This document shows, one piece after another, positions 1-6,472 of a stretch of 23,408 nucleotides of DNA. This stretch comes from Blastocatellia bacterium UBA7656 (GTDB lineage: Bacteria; Acidobacteriota; Blastocatellia; UBA7656). A program made the translations under genes and the position numbers. The stretch lies in assembly GCA_002483445.1 (NCBI GenBank), contig DLHY01000100.1, forward strand, positions 1-23,408, given 5' to 3'. Each line of letters starts with the position of its first letter. Position 1 is the stretch's first letter. Below the pieces are notes generated by a model. The model did not search any database. It saw only the letters and a program-made list of their open reading frames with translations, and was not told the origin of the DNA.

Positions 1-352
1 ATCGCTTGCGTCAGTCGGAGGATCCTTTGCTGTTTGTAAATCACTTCCCAACTTCCATCCCTAAGTTCCAACACTTCGACCCGTTGTTGCGAGATCGAGG
101 CGTACTTACTCGATTTCGGTAGTTGCACCTTCAACCCTTGATAGCTGAGGGTGTGGTCTCGATTGACCACTCTGCTCTCCTTCAAACGCAGCTTTCGATC
201 CAACTCTACTGCTCCGGGCGACTTCCTCAAGACTGATTCACTCTCGCGCGGCGCGACACTGAATTGCTCGTTTCTTCTCTTGAGGAAGGCAGGTAAGAAC
301 TCATTGGCCGCTATGCGTGTCTCAATGCCCGCCAATCGCATCTCCACTACTA

Positions 353-499
353 TACTGCCAACGGGCATAATTTGCGCTTTTGGCAACGAGGCTAAAATCG
401 TACAACAGGCTGCCAGCCTGTTGCCTCGTTTCCCAACAGGCTAGCAGCCTGTTGTACGATTACGACCCACAAAAGCGCGGTTTATGACCCTGCTGAGTA
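353..499. mobile_element. MITE with TA target duplication, inserted in the transposase gene
   Basis: The element has imperfect terminal inverted repeats: one end begins TACTGCCAACGGGCATAA and the other, read inward on the opposite strand, begins TACTCAGCAGGGTCATAA, both running into GCGCTTTTG. It is flanked by TA at 351-352 and 500-501. Taking out the element and one TA restores an uninterrupted transposase reading frame, which identifies the insertion site and the 2-bp duplication. TA duplication is typical of Tc1/mariner and IS630-type mobilisation, so a non-autonomous relative of those is likely. It encodes no protein; its 147-bp length and stop codons truncate the host ORF. Confidence 0.82.
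396..461. repeat. Long nested palindrome at the core of the MITE
   Basis: Two 28-bp arms (396-423 and 434-461) are inverted copies with a single mismatch, separated by 10 bp. Each arm is itself nearly palindromic around CAACAGGCTG/CAGCCTGTTG, so the region can fold either as one long hairpin or as two short ones. This resembles REP/MITE-like dispersed repeats. No other copy is evident in this window. Confidence 0.85.
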
Positions 500-1277
500 T
501 AGCCGATCCTGCATAAACTCCCACAGTCGCTCAATGCGTCCTTTAGCTTGGGGAGAGTAGGCTTTCAGTATTTCAATCCCCAACTCCTGACAGGCTCTTC
601 CAAATTGCGCGAGCGGTTTGAGGCCATTCAATTGCTCAAGGATGGTTGGCTCTCGTGGGCTATGAAAAATCATGTGCCGGTCGGAGTAAAGTGATAAAGG
701 CACTCCCTCTTTGAGCAGAATGCTTCTCATCAAGGCCAGGTAGCCCCAAGTCGTTTCCTCGTCTTCAAAGCGACACCAGGCAAAACTCGTCGCATCATCG
801 ATTGCACCAACGAGAGTCAAGCGCGGCCCTCGCCCTTCGAGCCAGTCGTGATCGGAGGCGTCAACCTGGAGCATCATTCCAAAAGCCGGTTTGCGCTCTC
901 TGCGAGATCGGTACTTCTTACTTCGATGCTTGCGCTTTGGAGCCAGACCCTCCTGCCTCAGCCGCTTACGCAATGATTCACGTCCTACATCAATTGAGTG
1001 CTCGCGCTTGAGCAACTCTTGGAGATGAAGATCATTGACGCCTCGATAGCGATCTTTGACTAAGGTCAAAACTTCGTCCCATATCTGATCCGAGACTTTG
1101 TTAGCAGGTTGTTGGCCTCGGTTGCCATGCAACACCTGGCAGATGTCTTCAGCCTCAGCCTTTGCAATCAATCGATAGACCTGACGCTCGGATAGGTCTA
1201 AAAGCAAGGCTGCCTCTTGGAGAGTTAATTTCCCCTCGATGACAGCACTGATAATTTGAAGGCGATTGTGTTCTTTC

Positions 1278-1327
1278 TATGTCAGCAATCTCCTCCTGCC
1301 TAACGGCAGGAGGAGATTGCTGACATA
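1278..1327. repeat. Perfect 23-bp-arm hairpin (second small palindromic element)
   Basis: Arms 1278-1300 and 1305-1327 are exact inverted repeats around a 4-nt loop TAAC, beginning and ending TATGTCAGC/GCTGACATA. The outer TA at each end would fit TA-targeted insertion, but removing it does not restore a start codon or frame, so the mechanism is unresolved. It lies precisely at the 5' end of the transposase frame. It could also act as a bidirectional transcription barrier, although it has no T-tract. Confidence 0.8.
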
Positions 1328-1330
1328 ATC

Positions 1331-1368
1331 GCTTGGGAATTTACTGTCATTGTTGCTTGGGAACAACA
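1331..1368. repeat. Direct repeats at the likely outer end of the IS
   Basis: GCTTGGGAA occurs twice, at 1331-1339 and 1355-1363, exactly 24 bp apart, just upstream of the transposase 5' end and just before sequence that shows no further relation to it. Short tandem direct repeats near a terminus are common transposase-binding sites, so the IS end is probably near 1368 (reading inward TGTTGTTCCCAAGC). The opposite terminus lies outside the window and cannot be compared. Confidence 0.4.
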
Positions 1369-1383
1369 CATCTCTGGCGCGCC

Positions 1384-1412
1384 TTGACTTTTGGAGTCCC
1401 CATAACTACATT
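1384..1412 (+). promoter_or_regulatory. Possible sigma70-type promoter facing the regulator genes
   Basis: TTGACT (1384-1389) and TACATT (1407-1412) are separated by exactly 17 nt and point toward the response regulator at 1632. This is pattern matching only: the leader would be about 215 nt. The rest of 1413-1631 shows only a weak inverted repeat (CCTCAT at 1499-1504 with ATGAGG at 1520-1525) and no gene. Confidence 0.3.
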
Positions 1413-1631
1413 TGTGCTAATTCTAGCAGCGCGGTGAGTTATTCGTGCTGGTTAGATAGCAAGTTGTAAGGGGATCGCGCAAAGTTTAACTTCTTCAGCC
1501 TCATTGAATTTTTTATTTGATGAGGGTTCGCCTGCAAAGAACCGGATTTCGAGGGCTAAGGTTCTGACAAGACTCGAAATTTTTTCCCACTATCGATCAT
1601 CACGATTCGATCCGCCTGGGAGAAAATCACA

Positions 1632-2312
1632 ATGAACAAACCGCACGCGATACAACTGATCATAGCGGACAGTCACCAACTTTTTTGCGAGTGCCTGGCA
1701 TCTTTGCTCGATGAGCGAGGTCCGTTCGACGTGGTAGCCAGACCTGCCACGCTTTTTGACGCGCTGGAAAGCGCCATCGCTCTCAAGCCTGATATTCTGC
1801 TCGTTGGCAAGGGATTCTCCGCTGACGACATAATCGATTTCATCCGCCGGATAAAACCGGCGTCGCCCGAAATCAAACTCCTGATTCTGGGATTAAACGA
1901 AGGAGAGCCTTTGATTGCGCGATGCAGGGAAGCGAGCGCAAACGGAGTCCTTCTCAAAGAGGCATCAATGGAGGATTTCATATCCTCCATCCACACGATA
2001 TATCAGGGGGGAGAAGTCTTTCCCGCGCAGGGGGGGTATCCGTCTCTTTCACCCATAGACCATCCATCTGCCAACCGAATCTGCGCGGGCGACGCCGAGT
2101 CAGACAGTCTCACGGCCCGCGAGGTGGAAATACTTCAATTGATCGCCGAAGGATTGAGCAATCAGCAAATCGCTCACAAGCTCTGCATCTCGACCCATAC
2201 AGTCAAAAACCATGTGCATAATGTACTGGAAAAGCTGAAAGCTCATCATCGTTCGGAAGCCGTCTACCAGGCTTTGTGCAGAGGTCTTGTGAAACTGCCT
2301 CCTCACTCCTGA
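1632..2312 (+). CDS. Atypical NarL/LuxR-family response regulator (no phospho-acceptor Asp)
   Basis: The protein has 226 residues. An N-terminal receiver-like domain (about 8-125) is followed by a LuxR-type HTH (about 157-215) with the hallmark LTAREVEILQLIAEGLSN and IAHKLCISTHTVKNHVHNV. In the receiver, the first acidic site is present (D13, in IIADSHQ) but its usual second acid is Ser. The phospho-acceptor position after PDILLV is Gly59. The conserved Lys (GVLLKEAS) is kept. It is therefore a DNA-binding regulator that probably does not use His-Asp phosphotransfer. A paralog follows at 2704. Its location before a plus-strand operon with no other regulator suggests it controls that operon. 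Confidence 0.9.
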   Translation: MNKPHAIQLIIADSHQLFCECLASLLDERGPFDVVARPATLFDALESAIALKPDILLVGKGFSADDIIDFIRRIKPASPEIKLLILGLNEGEPLIARCREASANGVLLKEASMEDFISSIHTIYQGGEVFPAQGGYPSLSPIDHPSANRICAGDAESDSLTAREVEILQLIAEGLSNQQIAHKLCISTHTVKNHVHNVLEKLKAHHRSEAVYQALCRGLVKLPPHS

Positions 2313-2703
2313 CCAGCAGCGTCACCTTCAGTCGGGCCTGGTTCTAGTACCATTTTGAATCTTTCGGTCTATTGCTTCCCCATCCTGATTCTATGATAAT
2401 TGCGGCGTCGAGCTAGACCGTGTGACGCAAAGCACAGAATCCCTTTAATGCACCAGGTTTCGGCAGGAATGTTTTTAACGACGATCTCGCTCCCGGCGAA
2501 TCAGTTGGTTTGTGTCCGGTGAAGCAAAATTGATTTCAACCCTGCCGTCGCCTCTTGTTTTGAGGTCGATGTCTTTTTCATCGAAATTCTGATCTCGAAG
2601 CTTCAAAAAGCCGCATCGAGATATCCCAAACCGCTTTCAGTCCGAGGGGCGACAAGCAGCGCGTCGTAAATCAATAGCGCTGTGCTGCCGCTGGAGTGTG
2701 CTT
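2313..2703. other. 391-bp intergenic region without a recognisable gene
   Basis: The region lies between the two regulator genes. I find no coding region, RNA gene or convincing terminator. It is AT-richer than the flanking genes, so it may hold the promoter of the second regulator, but no -35/-10 pair stands out. GGAG at 2693-2696 is the ribosome-binding site for ATG 2704. Confidence 0.5.
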
Positions 2704-3486
2704 ATGGATCGACAGATAGGCGTGTTCATAGTCAACGACCACCAACTAATGACCGAAGCCCTAGTCAACCTACTTGGAAGCAGACCTGAAACGATGGTCA
2801 TCGGCTGGGCGACCGACTTCGACAGCCTTGCTGACATGTCCGGCCTGGCTATGGTTGATGTGGCTCTGCTCAACGCGTCGCTCGAAAGCGCGGACCCAGC
2901 GCGCGCCATCGAAGCCATCAAACAGGAATTCCCGCAGGCAAAAGTCATAATCATCGGAGTCGCCCCGGATGATGAATCAGTCCTCAGGTTCATCGAGGCG
3001 GGAGCCAGCGGATACGTTTTCAAAGAGTCCTCTTTCAATGAAATGTTCGACATCATCAAGATAGTTCAAAACGGCGAGTTCCCCTGCTCTCCTCATATGG
3101 CCGCAAGAGCGTTTGCCCGCATAGCCGAACTTGCCCGCGAGCGAAACGGCTCGGAAGCAAGACAACAGACATTGCTCACCCGACGGGAGACCGACATACT
3201 GCATCTGATCGCGGCAGGGCTGGGAAACAAGGAGATTGCTCAACATCTCTCCATTTCGATTTCAACCGTCAAACATCATGTTCACAACATATTCGACAAA
3301 CTTCAGGTCAGCCATCGCCGCGAGGCCATAAGGCTCGCCTTGCAGAAAGGAATCCTCAAGGACCTGCTGGCAGGCCAGGCCCAGGTCGGACAGGCATCAG
3401 CGCAAAACGGCGCGCGCAAGTCGGCCTATATGTCGGCCCTGCTGACTTGTTTCGTGCCGGTGAGCTTTCCCTGGATTTTGTTTTAG
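2704..3486 (+). CDS. Second atypical NarL/LuxR-family response regulator (Asp to Asn)
   Basis: The protein has 260 residues. I chose ATG 2704 because GGAG (2693-2696) lies 7 nt upstream; the earlier in-frame GTG at 2698 is too close to it. A receiver-like domain (about 5-120) and a LuxR HTH (about 160-215; LTRRETDILHLIAAGLGN, IAQHLSISISTVKHHVHN) match the neighbour at 1632. The phospho-acceptor position is Asn57 (VDVALLN), and the acidic pair is N11-D12. The Lys (GYVFKESS) is conserved. Beyond the HTH it has about 40 extra residues with a hydrophobic end (LLTCFVPVSFPWILF). Atypical regulators of this kind in antibiotic clusters can respond to pathway products; that role is only inferred here. 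Confidence 0.9.
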   Translation: MDRQIGVFIVNDHQLMTEALVNLLGSRPETMVIGWATDFDSLADMSGLAMVDVALLNASLESADPARAIEAIKQEFPQAKVIIIGVAPDDESVLRFIEAGASGYVFKESSFNEMFDIIKIVQNGEFPCSPHMAARAFARIAELARERNGSEARQQTLLTRRETDILHLIAAGLGNKEIAQHLSISISTVKHHVHNIFDKLQVSHRREAIRLALQKGILKDLLAGQAQVGQASAQNGARKSAYMSALLTCFVPVSFPWILF

Positions 3487-3542
3487 ATATTAGCTGGTCA
3501 GCCCCCAACCCCGGCTTGATTTTCAACAGGAGGTGAATTGCT

Positions 3543-4532
3543 ATGAGTTTCTTCGACCATGTGAAGGCATTTGGAATATATCTGCTGATTTTCGTTTTCG
3601 TTGGTCAGGCATCAGCCCAACAGTCGGGCGAGTCTCAACTCTTGGAACAGGGAACCGCCAGGCTGCTGCGCTCGCTCGATGACGGCGGGTCCTGAGGTGT
3701 GACTGAAACCCGGTTCGGGTTGATCTATCAAACAGGCTATCGCAATCTGCAACCAGTCACCTCCACCACTCCCAGATCGCCCTACGGCAACAAATGGTAC
3801 ACCCTGAATTATCCGCTGGCTAATATCGATAATCTATGGGAAGACGACATAAGCTTTCTGCGCGCCCAGTGGACAGCAAACGATCAGAAGTCGAATTCCG
3901 ATGCGCTCTGGAAGCAGGTCTACAGCTATCTGGTCAAAGAGCAGAAGAGCGTCTACAAACTGCTTCCTGAAATGTCGGTGATAGGAGGCAGGGGCGGGCA
4001 GAGGCTCCACAATCAAGGGCAGTACGACTTCGGCGCATACCTCAGAGTGGTAGAAATCCGCGTGAACAGAACGAAGGCGGCGGATTTCGAAAACTTCGTG
4101 CGCAGCAACGTAGTCCCAGCAGTCGCCAAATTCCTCCCTGAAAAAAAGGACGAACAGCCAGACCGACTGCCGCGCTTCTACAGAACGGTGAAGATCGAAG
4201 TCAACATGGGACGCGAGCCTGAGTTCTTCGAATTCATCAAGACGCACCTGATTTCCGCCGCTGAGAAAGCCAAAGTAGATGTCTTTTTCTACCAGACTCT
4301 CTACGGCGGAGGGGCTAATTTTTTCATGATCTTCCCGTTCGAGGATGAAAAAGCCTTGGCCAACACCAGAGGTCGCGTTCTGCAAGCTCTGTGGAAAAGC
4401 GCTCATAGCCCAAGAGAGGCGCAACAACTGGATGCTCAGTTCGGCAGGTTGATAATCGGGGTCGAAGAGATGGTCCACCAGGTCAGGAGGGACATGAGTT
4501 CGAGGCTCGATAACAAATATCTGAGATGGTGA
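3543..4532 (+). CDS. Candidate exported selenoprotein, paralog A (UGA at codon 51)
   Basis: I recognise no named family. Start ATG 3543 has a strong ribosome-binding site, AGGAGGTGA (3528-3536). Codons 1-26 encode a signal peptide (hydrophobic core YLLIFVFVG, then ASAQ). The frame meets TGA at 3693-3695, then continues open for 278 codons to a TGA stop at 4530-4532, giving 329 residues if UGA is read as selenocysteine. The part after the UGA aligns throughout with the paralogs at 4636 and 6473 (GNKWY, YPLANIDNLW, LRVVEIRV, NFFMIFPF, DMSS). The alignment continues across the UGA into the upstream part (RSLDDG versus KSLNDG). A hairpin matching bacterial SECIS geometry lies directly after the UGA. 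The protein contains no cysteine. Two alpha/beta repeats (EIRV...F..FV and RTVKIEVN...F..FI) hint at a duplicated ferredoxin-like/NIPSNAP-like fold, which is weak inference. The alternatives are a nonsense-mutated gene or translation from GTG 3699 without a signal peptide. Confidence 0.72.
3693..3721 (+). promoter_or_regulatory. Predicted selenocysteine UGA and SECIS-like hairpin (paralog A)
   Basis: UGA occupies 3693-3695. The perfect stem AACCCG (3707-3712) with CGGGTT (3716-3721) encloses loop GTT (3713-3715). The loop begins with G at nucleotide +18 after the UGA, within the spacing and loop-G rule generally described for bacterial SECIS elements. The same hairpin, with one paired base change and identical spacing, follows the UGA of the paralog at 6734. 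Confidence 0.7.
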
Positions 4533-4569
4533 GCGCGCCCTGACCGGATCGAATCGCAAGTTACAAACC

Positions 4570-4593
4570 TCCGACACCTCAGAGGGTGGCGGA
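4570..4593 (+). other. Small stem-loop between paralogs A and B
   Basis: TCCG-A-CACC (4570-4578) pairs with GGTG-G-CGGA (4585-4593) around a 6-nt loop with one A/G mismatch. No T-tract follows, so a rho-independent terminator is unlikely. It may stabilise or process the polycistronic transcript. Confidence 0.35.
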
Positions 4594-4635
4594 TCAGCGT
4601 GGGTTTGCATCATTCAAACTCTATGGAGGCATTCG

Positions 4636-5580
4636 ATGAACAGAGGATACCGACAGCTTGCCTCGCAGGCATTGGCGCTGCTGCTGTTTTTTTCTTTCGC
4701 TCAGGGACAAAGCAAGGACGACCGGAATGTCGAGCGATTAGTCAAATCGCTCAATGACGGGTCGTGGCTCGTTGCCGAAACCAGTTACAGCATCAACTAC
4801 CGCACAGGCTATCTCGATCTCACTCAGGTCACGTTGAATAGTCCCAGAAGCGAGATAGGAAACCGATGGTACTGGCTTATATATCCACTGTCGAACATCG
4901 ATAACCTGTGGGACGGCGACCTGCAATTGTTCACAGACAAAGCCGAGTCGACTGCTACTTCCTGGGATCAGGTTTCCAGGTACGTAGCCAGCGAACAGAG
5001 ATGCGTTTACATGCTGATGCCCGGATGGTCGGTCTCAGGCGGGAAGATCGTAGGCAAAACAACAGCCCGGAGGCGCTATGACCTAGGCGAGTATCTGAGG
5101 ATCGCCGAAATCCGCGTGCGCAAGGACAAGATAGCAGAATTCGAAAACTTCGCCATCAACCAGATGGTCCCGGCTGCCAACCGCGTCGTCCCCCGCGTAG
5201 GCGTGAGTACGAAAGCGCCTCGCTTCATCAGGACTTTGAGGATCGAGGTCAACATGAGATGGGAGCCGGAGTTTCGAGAGTTTGTGAAGAAATATTTCCT
5301 GCCCACTGCGGCGAGAACCAAAACAGAAGTCTCCATCTACCACACGATTTATGGAAGCGATGCAAATTACCTGTTCGTCTTCCCCTTCGAGAAAGAGGCC
5401 GATCTGGCGGCGACCGGCGAGCGGGTGATGTCGGCCCTGTGGCAGAAAGGACATCCTTATTTCAAGGCGCTTCAACTCGACGGCCTGTTCGCGCAAATGA
5501 TCATAGGGGCGCAGGAGACCATAACCAGAGTCCGCCCGGAGATGAGTCCCGGTTTTAATAACAGGCAGGCGAGGGGGTGA
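4636..5580 (+). CDS. Exported protein, paralog B (Trp at the UGA position)
   Basis: The protein has 314 residues. Start ATG 4636 is preceded by GGAG. A signal peptide covers about residues 1-24 (ALALLLFFSFAQGQ). It is the uninterrupted member of the three-protein family: SLNDGSWLVAET aligns with the region where the paralogs have UGA, with Trp44 (TGG, 4765-4767) in place of the UGA. The downstream sequence shares GNRWYWLIYPLSNIDNLW, LRIAEIRV, FENFAINQMVPA, RTLRIEVNM, NYLFVFPF and EMSP. The hairpin found after the UGA of A and of paralog C is absent here. Family and function are unknown. Export to the periplasm or outside is supported by the signal peptide. It shows that the ancestral reading frame runs through the UGA position. 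Confidence 0.85.
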   Translation: MNRGYRQLASQALALLLFFSFAQGQSKDDRNVERLVKSLNDGSWLVAETSYSINYRTGYLDLTQVTLNSPRSEIGNRWYWLIYPLSNIDNLWDGDLQLFTDKAESTATSWDQVSRYVASEQRCVYMLMPGWSVSGGKIVGKTTARRRYDLGEYLRIAEIRVRKDKIAEFENFAINQMVPAANRVVPRVGVSTKAPRFIRTLRIEVNMRWEPEFREFVKKYFLPTAARTKTEVSIYHTIYGSDANYLFVFPFEKEADLAATGERVMSALWQKGHPYFKALQLDGLFAQMIIGAQETITRVRPEMSPGFNNRQARG

Positions 5581-5649
5581 GCGCCGCCCTCGACCTGATA
5601 GCTCTTAAAAGACATGCCCAGAACTAAACCACGTAGGGAGGTGAATCGT

Positions 5650-6411
5650 ATGCGAAAGCTCAAGAAGGTTCTTTATCTCTCGCTGGCAGTACTGATGGTA
5701 GCAAGCGTTGCGGACGCGACCTTCATCAAGTGCGAGATAAAGAATGCGTCAGACATTAAGGCGACAGGATTTCAGGTGATGTTCCTCTCCAAAGGCGTCT
5801 TGCAAAACGCCAGGCTCGACGGCATCAACCGTCAGGCCTCTTTGCAGGCGGTCAACGCCACTTCCAACGAGTTCGTCTGGAAATTCAACAAGGGAGTAGC
5901 CGCAGGAGAAAAGCTGACTTGTCGACTCGAATTCAGCCCCGAGCATTATTGGGAAAACGTCTTCGACAACAAATTCACTTATGCCGGAGGCCAGCAGCGC
6001 AGGGGCGTCATTCCTTACGCCGGATTCTTCATTTACTTCACTCCGACCTCGGACCCGGACAAGATTCTGGCGACCTTGACCATAAAGAAGAATCATCAGG
6101 GAATAGACGATCCGAACATTCCGATAGTGTTCAAAAACTGCCAGGTCTATGTCAACAACGACCAGGCCAACTACAAGCTGGACAAATTCGACCAGCCAAC
6201 CGGAAAGAAACTCGATCTGCCCGACAGTTTCACGCTCGGTCCCGGAGAAGAACGCAATTTCAATCTGGGAGTGGTCAAGGCGGGAAGCTATGTCTACACG
6301 CGTAGTTCGATCTCTTACGAGGGTTCCAGCGATCAGTACGAGTTGGGCTGCGCCCATTCCTACATGGACGAGTTGAGCAAGCAGAGGGTCGTTGCTCTCA
6401 AATCCAGATAA
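5650..6411 (+). CDS. Secreted protein of unknown function
   Basis: The protein has 253 residues. I chose ATG 5650 because GGAGGTGA lies just upstream (5637-5644) and it begins a clean signal peptide (MRKLKKVLYLSLAVLMVASVADA); the earlier in-frame ATG at 5614 lacks both. The mature part is beta-rich looking with three cysteines (KCEIKN, LTCRLEF, KNCQVY) and a late fourth (LGCAHSY), so disulfides are possible after export. I recognise no domain. It is not related to the A/B/C paralogs but sits between B and C in the same orientation, which suggests a shared transcript and cell compartment. Confidence 0.8.
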   Translation: MRKLKKVLYLSLAVLMVASVADATFIKCEIKNASDIKATGFQVMFLSKGVLQNARLDGINRQASLQAVNATSNEFVWKFNKGVAAGEKLTCRLEFSPEHYWENVFDNKFTYAGGQQRRGVIPYAGFFIYFTPTSDPDKILATLTIKKNHQGIDDPNIPIVFKNCQVYVNNDQANYKLDKFDQPTGKKLDLPDSFTLGPGEERNFNLGVVKAGSYVYTRSSISYEGSSDQYELGCAHSYMDELSKQRVVALKSR

Positions 6412-6472
6412 ACGGATGCGAGGTTCAAAGTCCTGTGTGAACTGAAACCTATCTGATGAGGAGAAAAAAACT

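Larger units (their letters stand above)
1..1275 (-). pseudogene. ISNCY-like DDE transposase, disrupted by a MITE and cut by the window edge
   Basis: Reading the minus strand from about 1275, an HTH segment (LTLQEAALLLDLSERQVYRL) is followed by an rve/DDE integrase core with motifs VDASDHDWLEG, LYSDRH and AYSPQAKGRIERLW, which carry the likely D, D and E. The frame runs into a stop at 482-484 only because a 147-bp palindromic element lies at 353-499. Removing 353-501 joins MQDRL directly to VVEMRLAGIETR, and the C-terminal domain then stays open to position 1 and beyond the window. No ATG or GTG lies in frame at the 5' end: a TAG precedes it next to the hairpin at 1278-1327, and TTG at 1207 is the first weak start. 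Family assignment rests on the HTH plus DWLEGRGP-type core and is moderately sure; that it is inactive is clear. Confidence 0.8.

Noticed and set aside
151..444. Plus-strand open frame in the transposase region
   Set aside because: It overlaps the C-terminal transposase domain in antisense and runs into the MITE; the minus-strand reading is the homologous one.
396..461. CRISPR-like repeat
   Set aside because: There are only two inverted arms and no series of direct repeats with spacers; the arms belong to one palindromic element.
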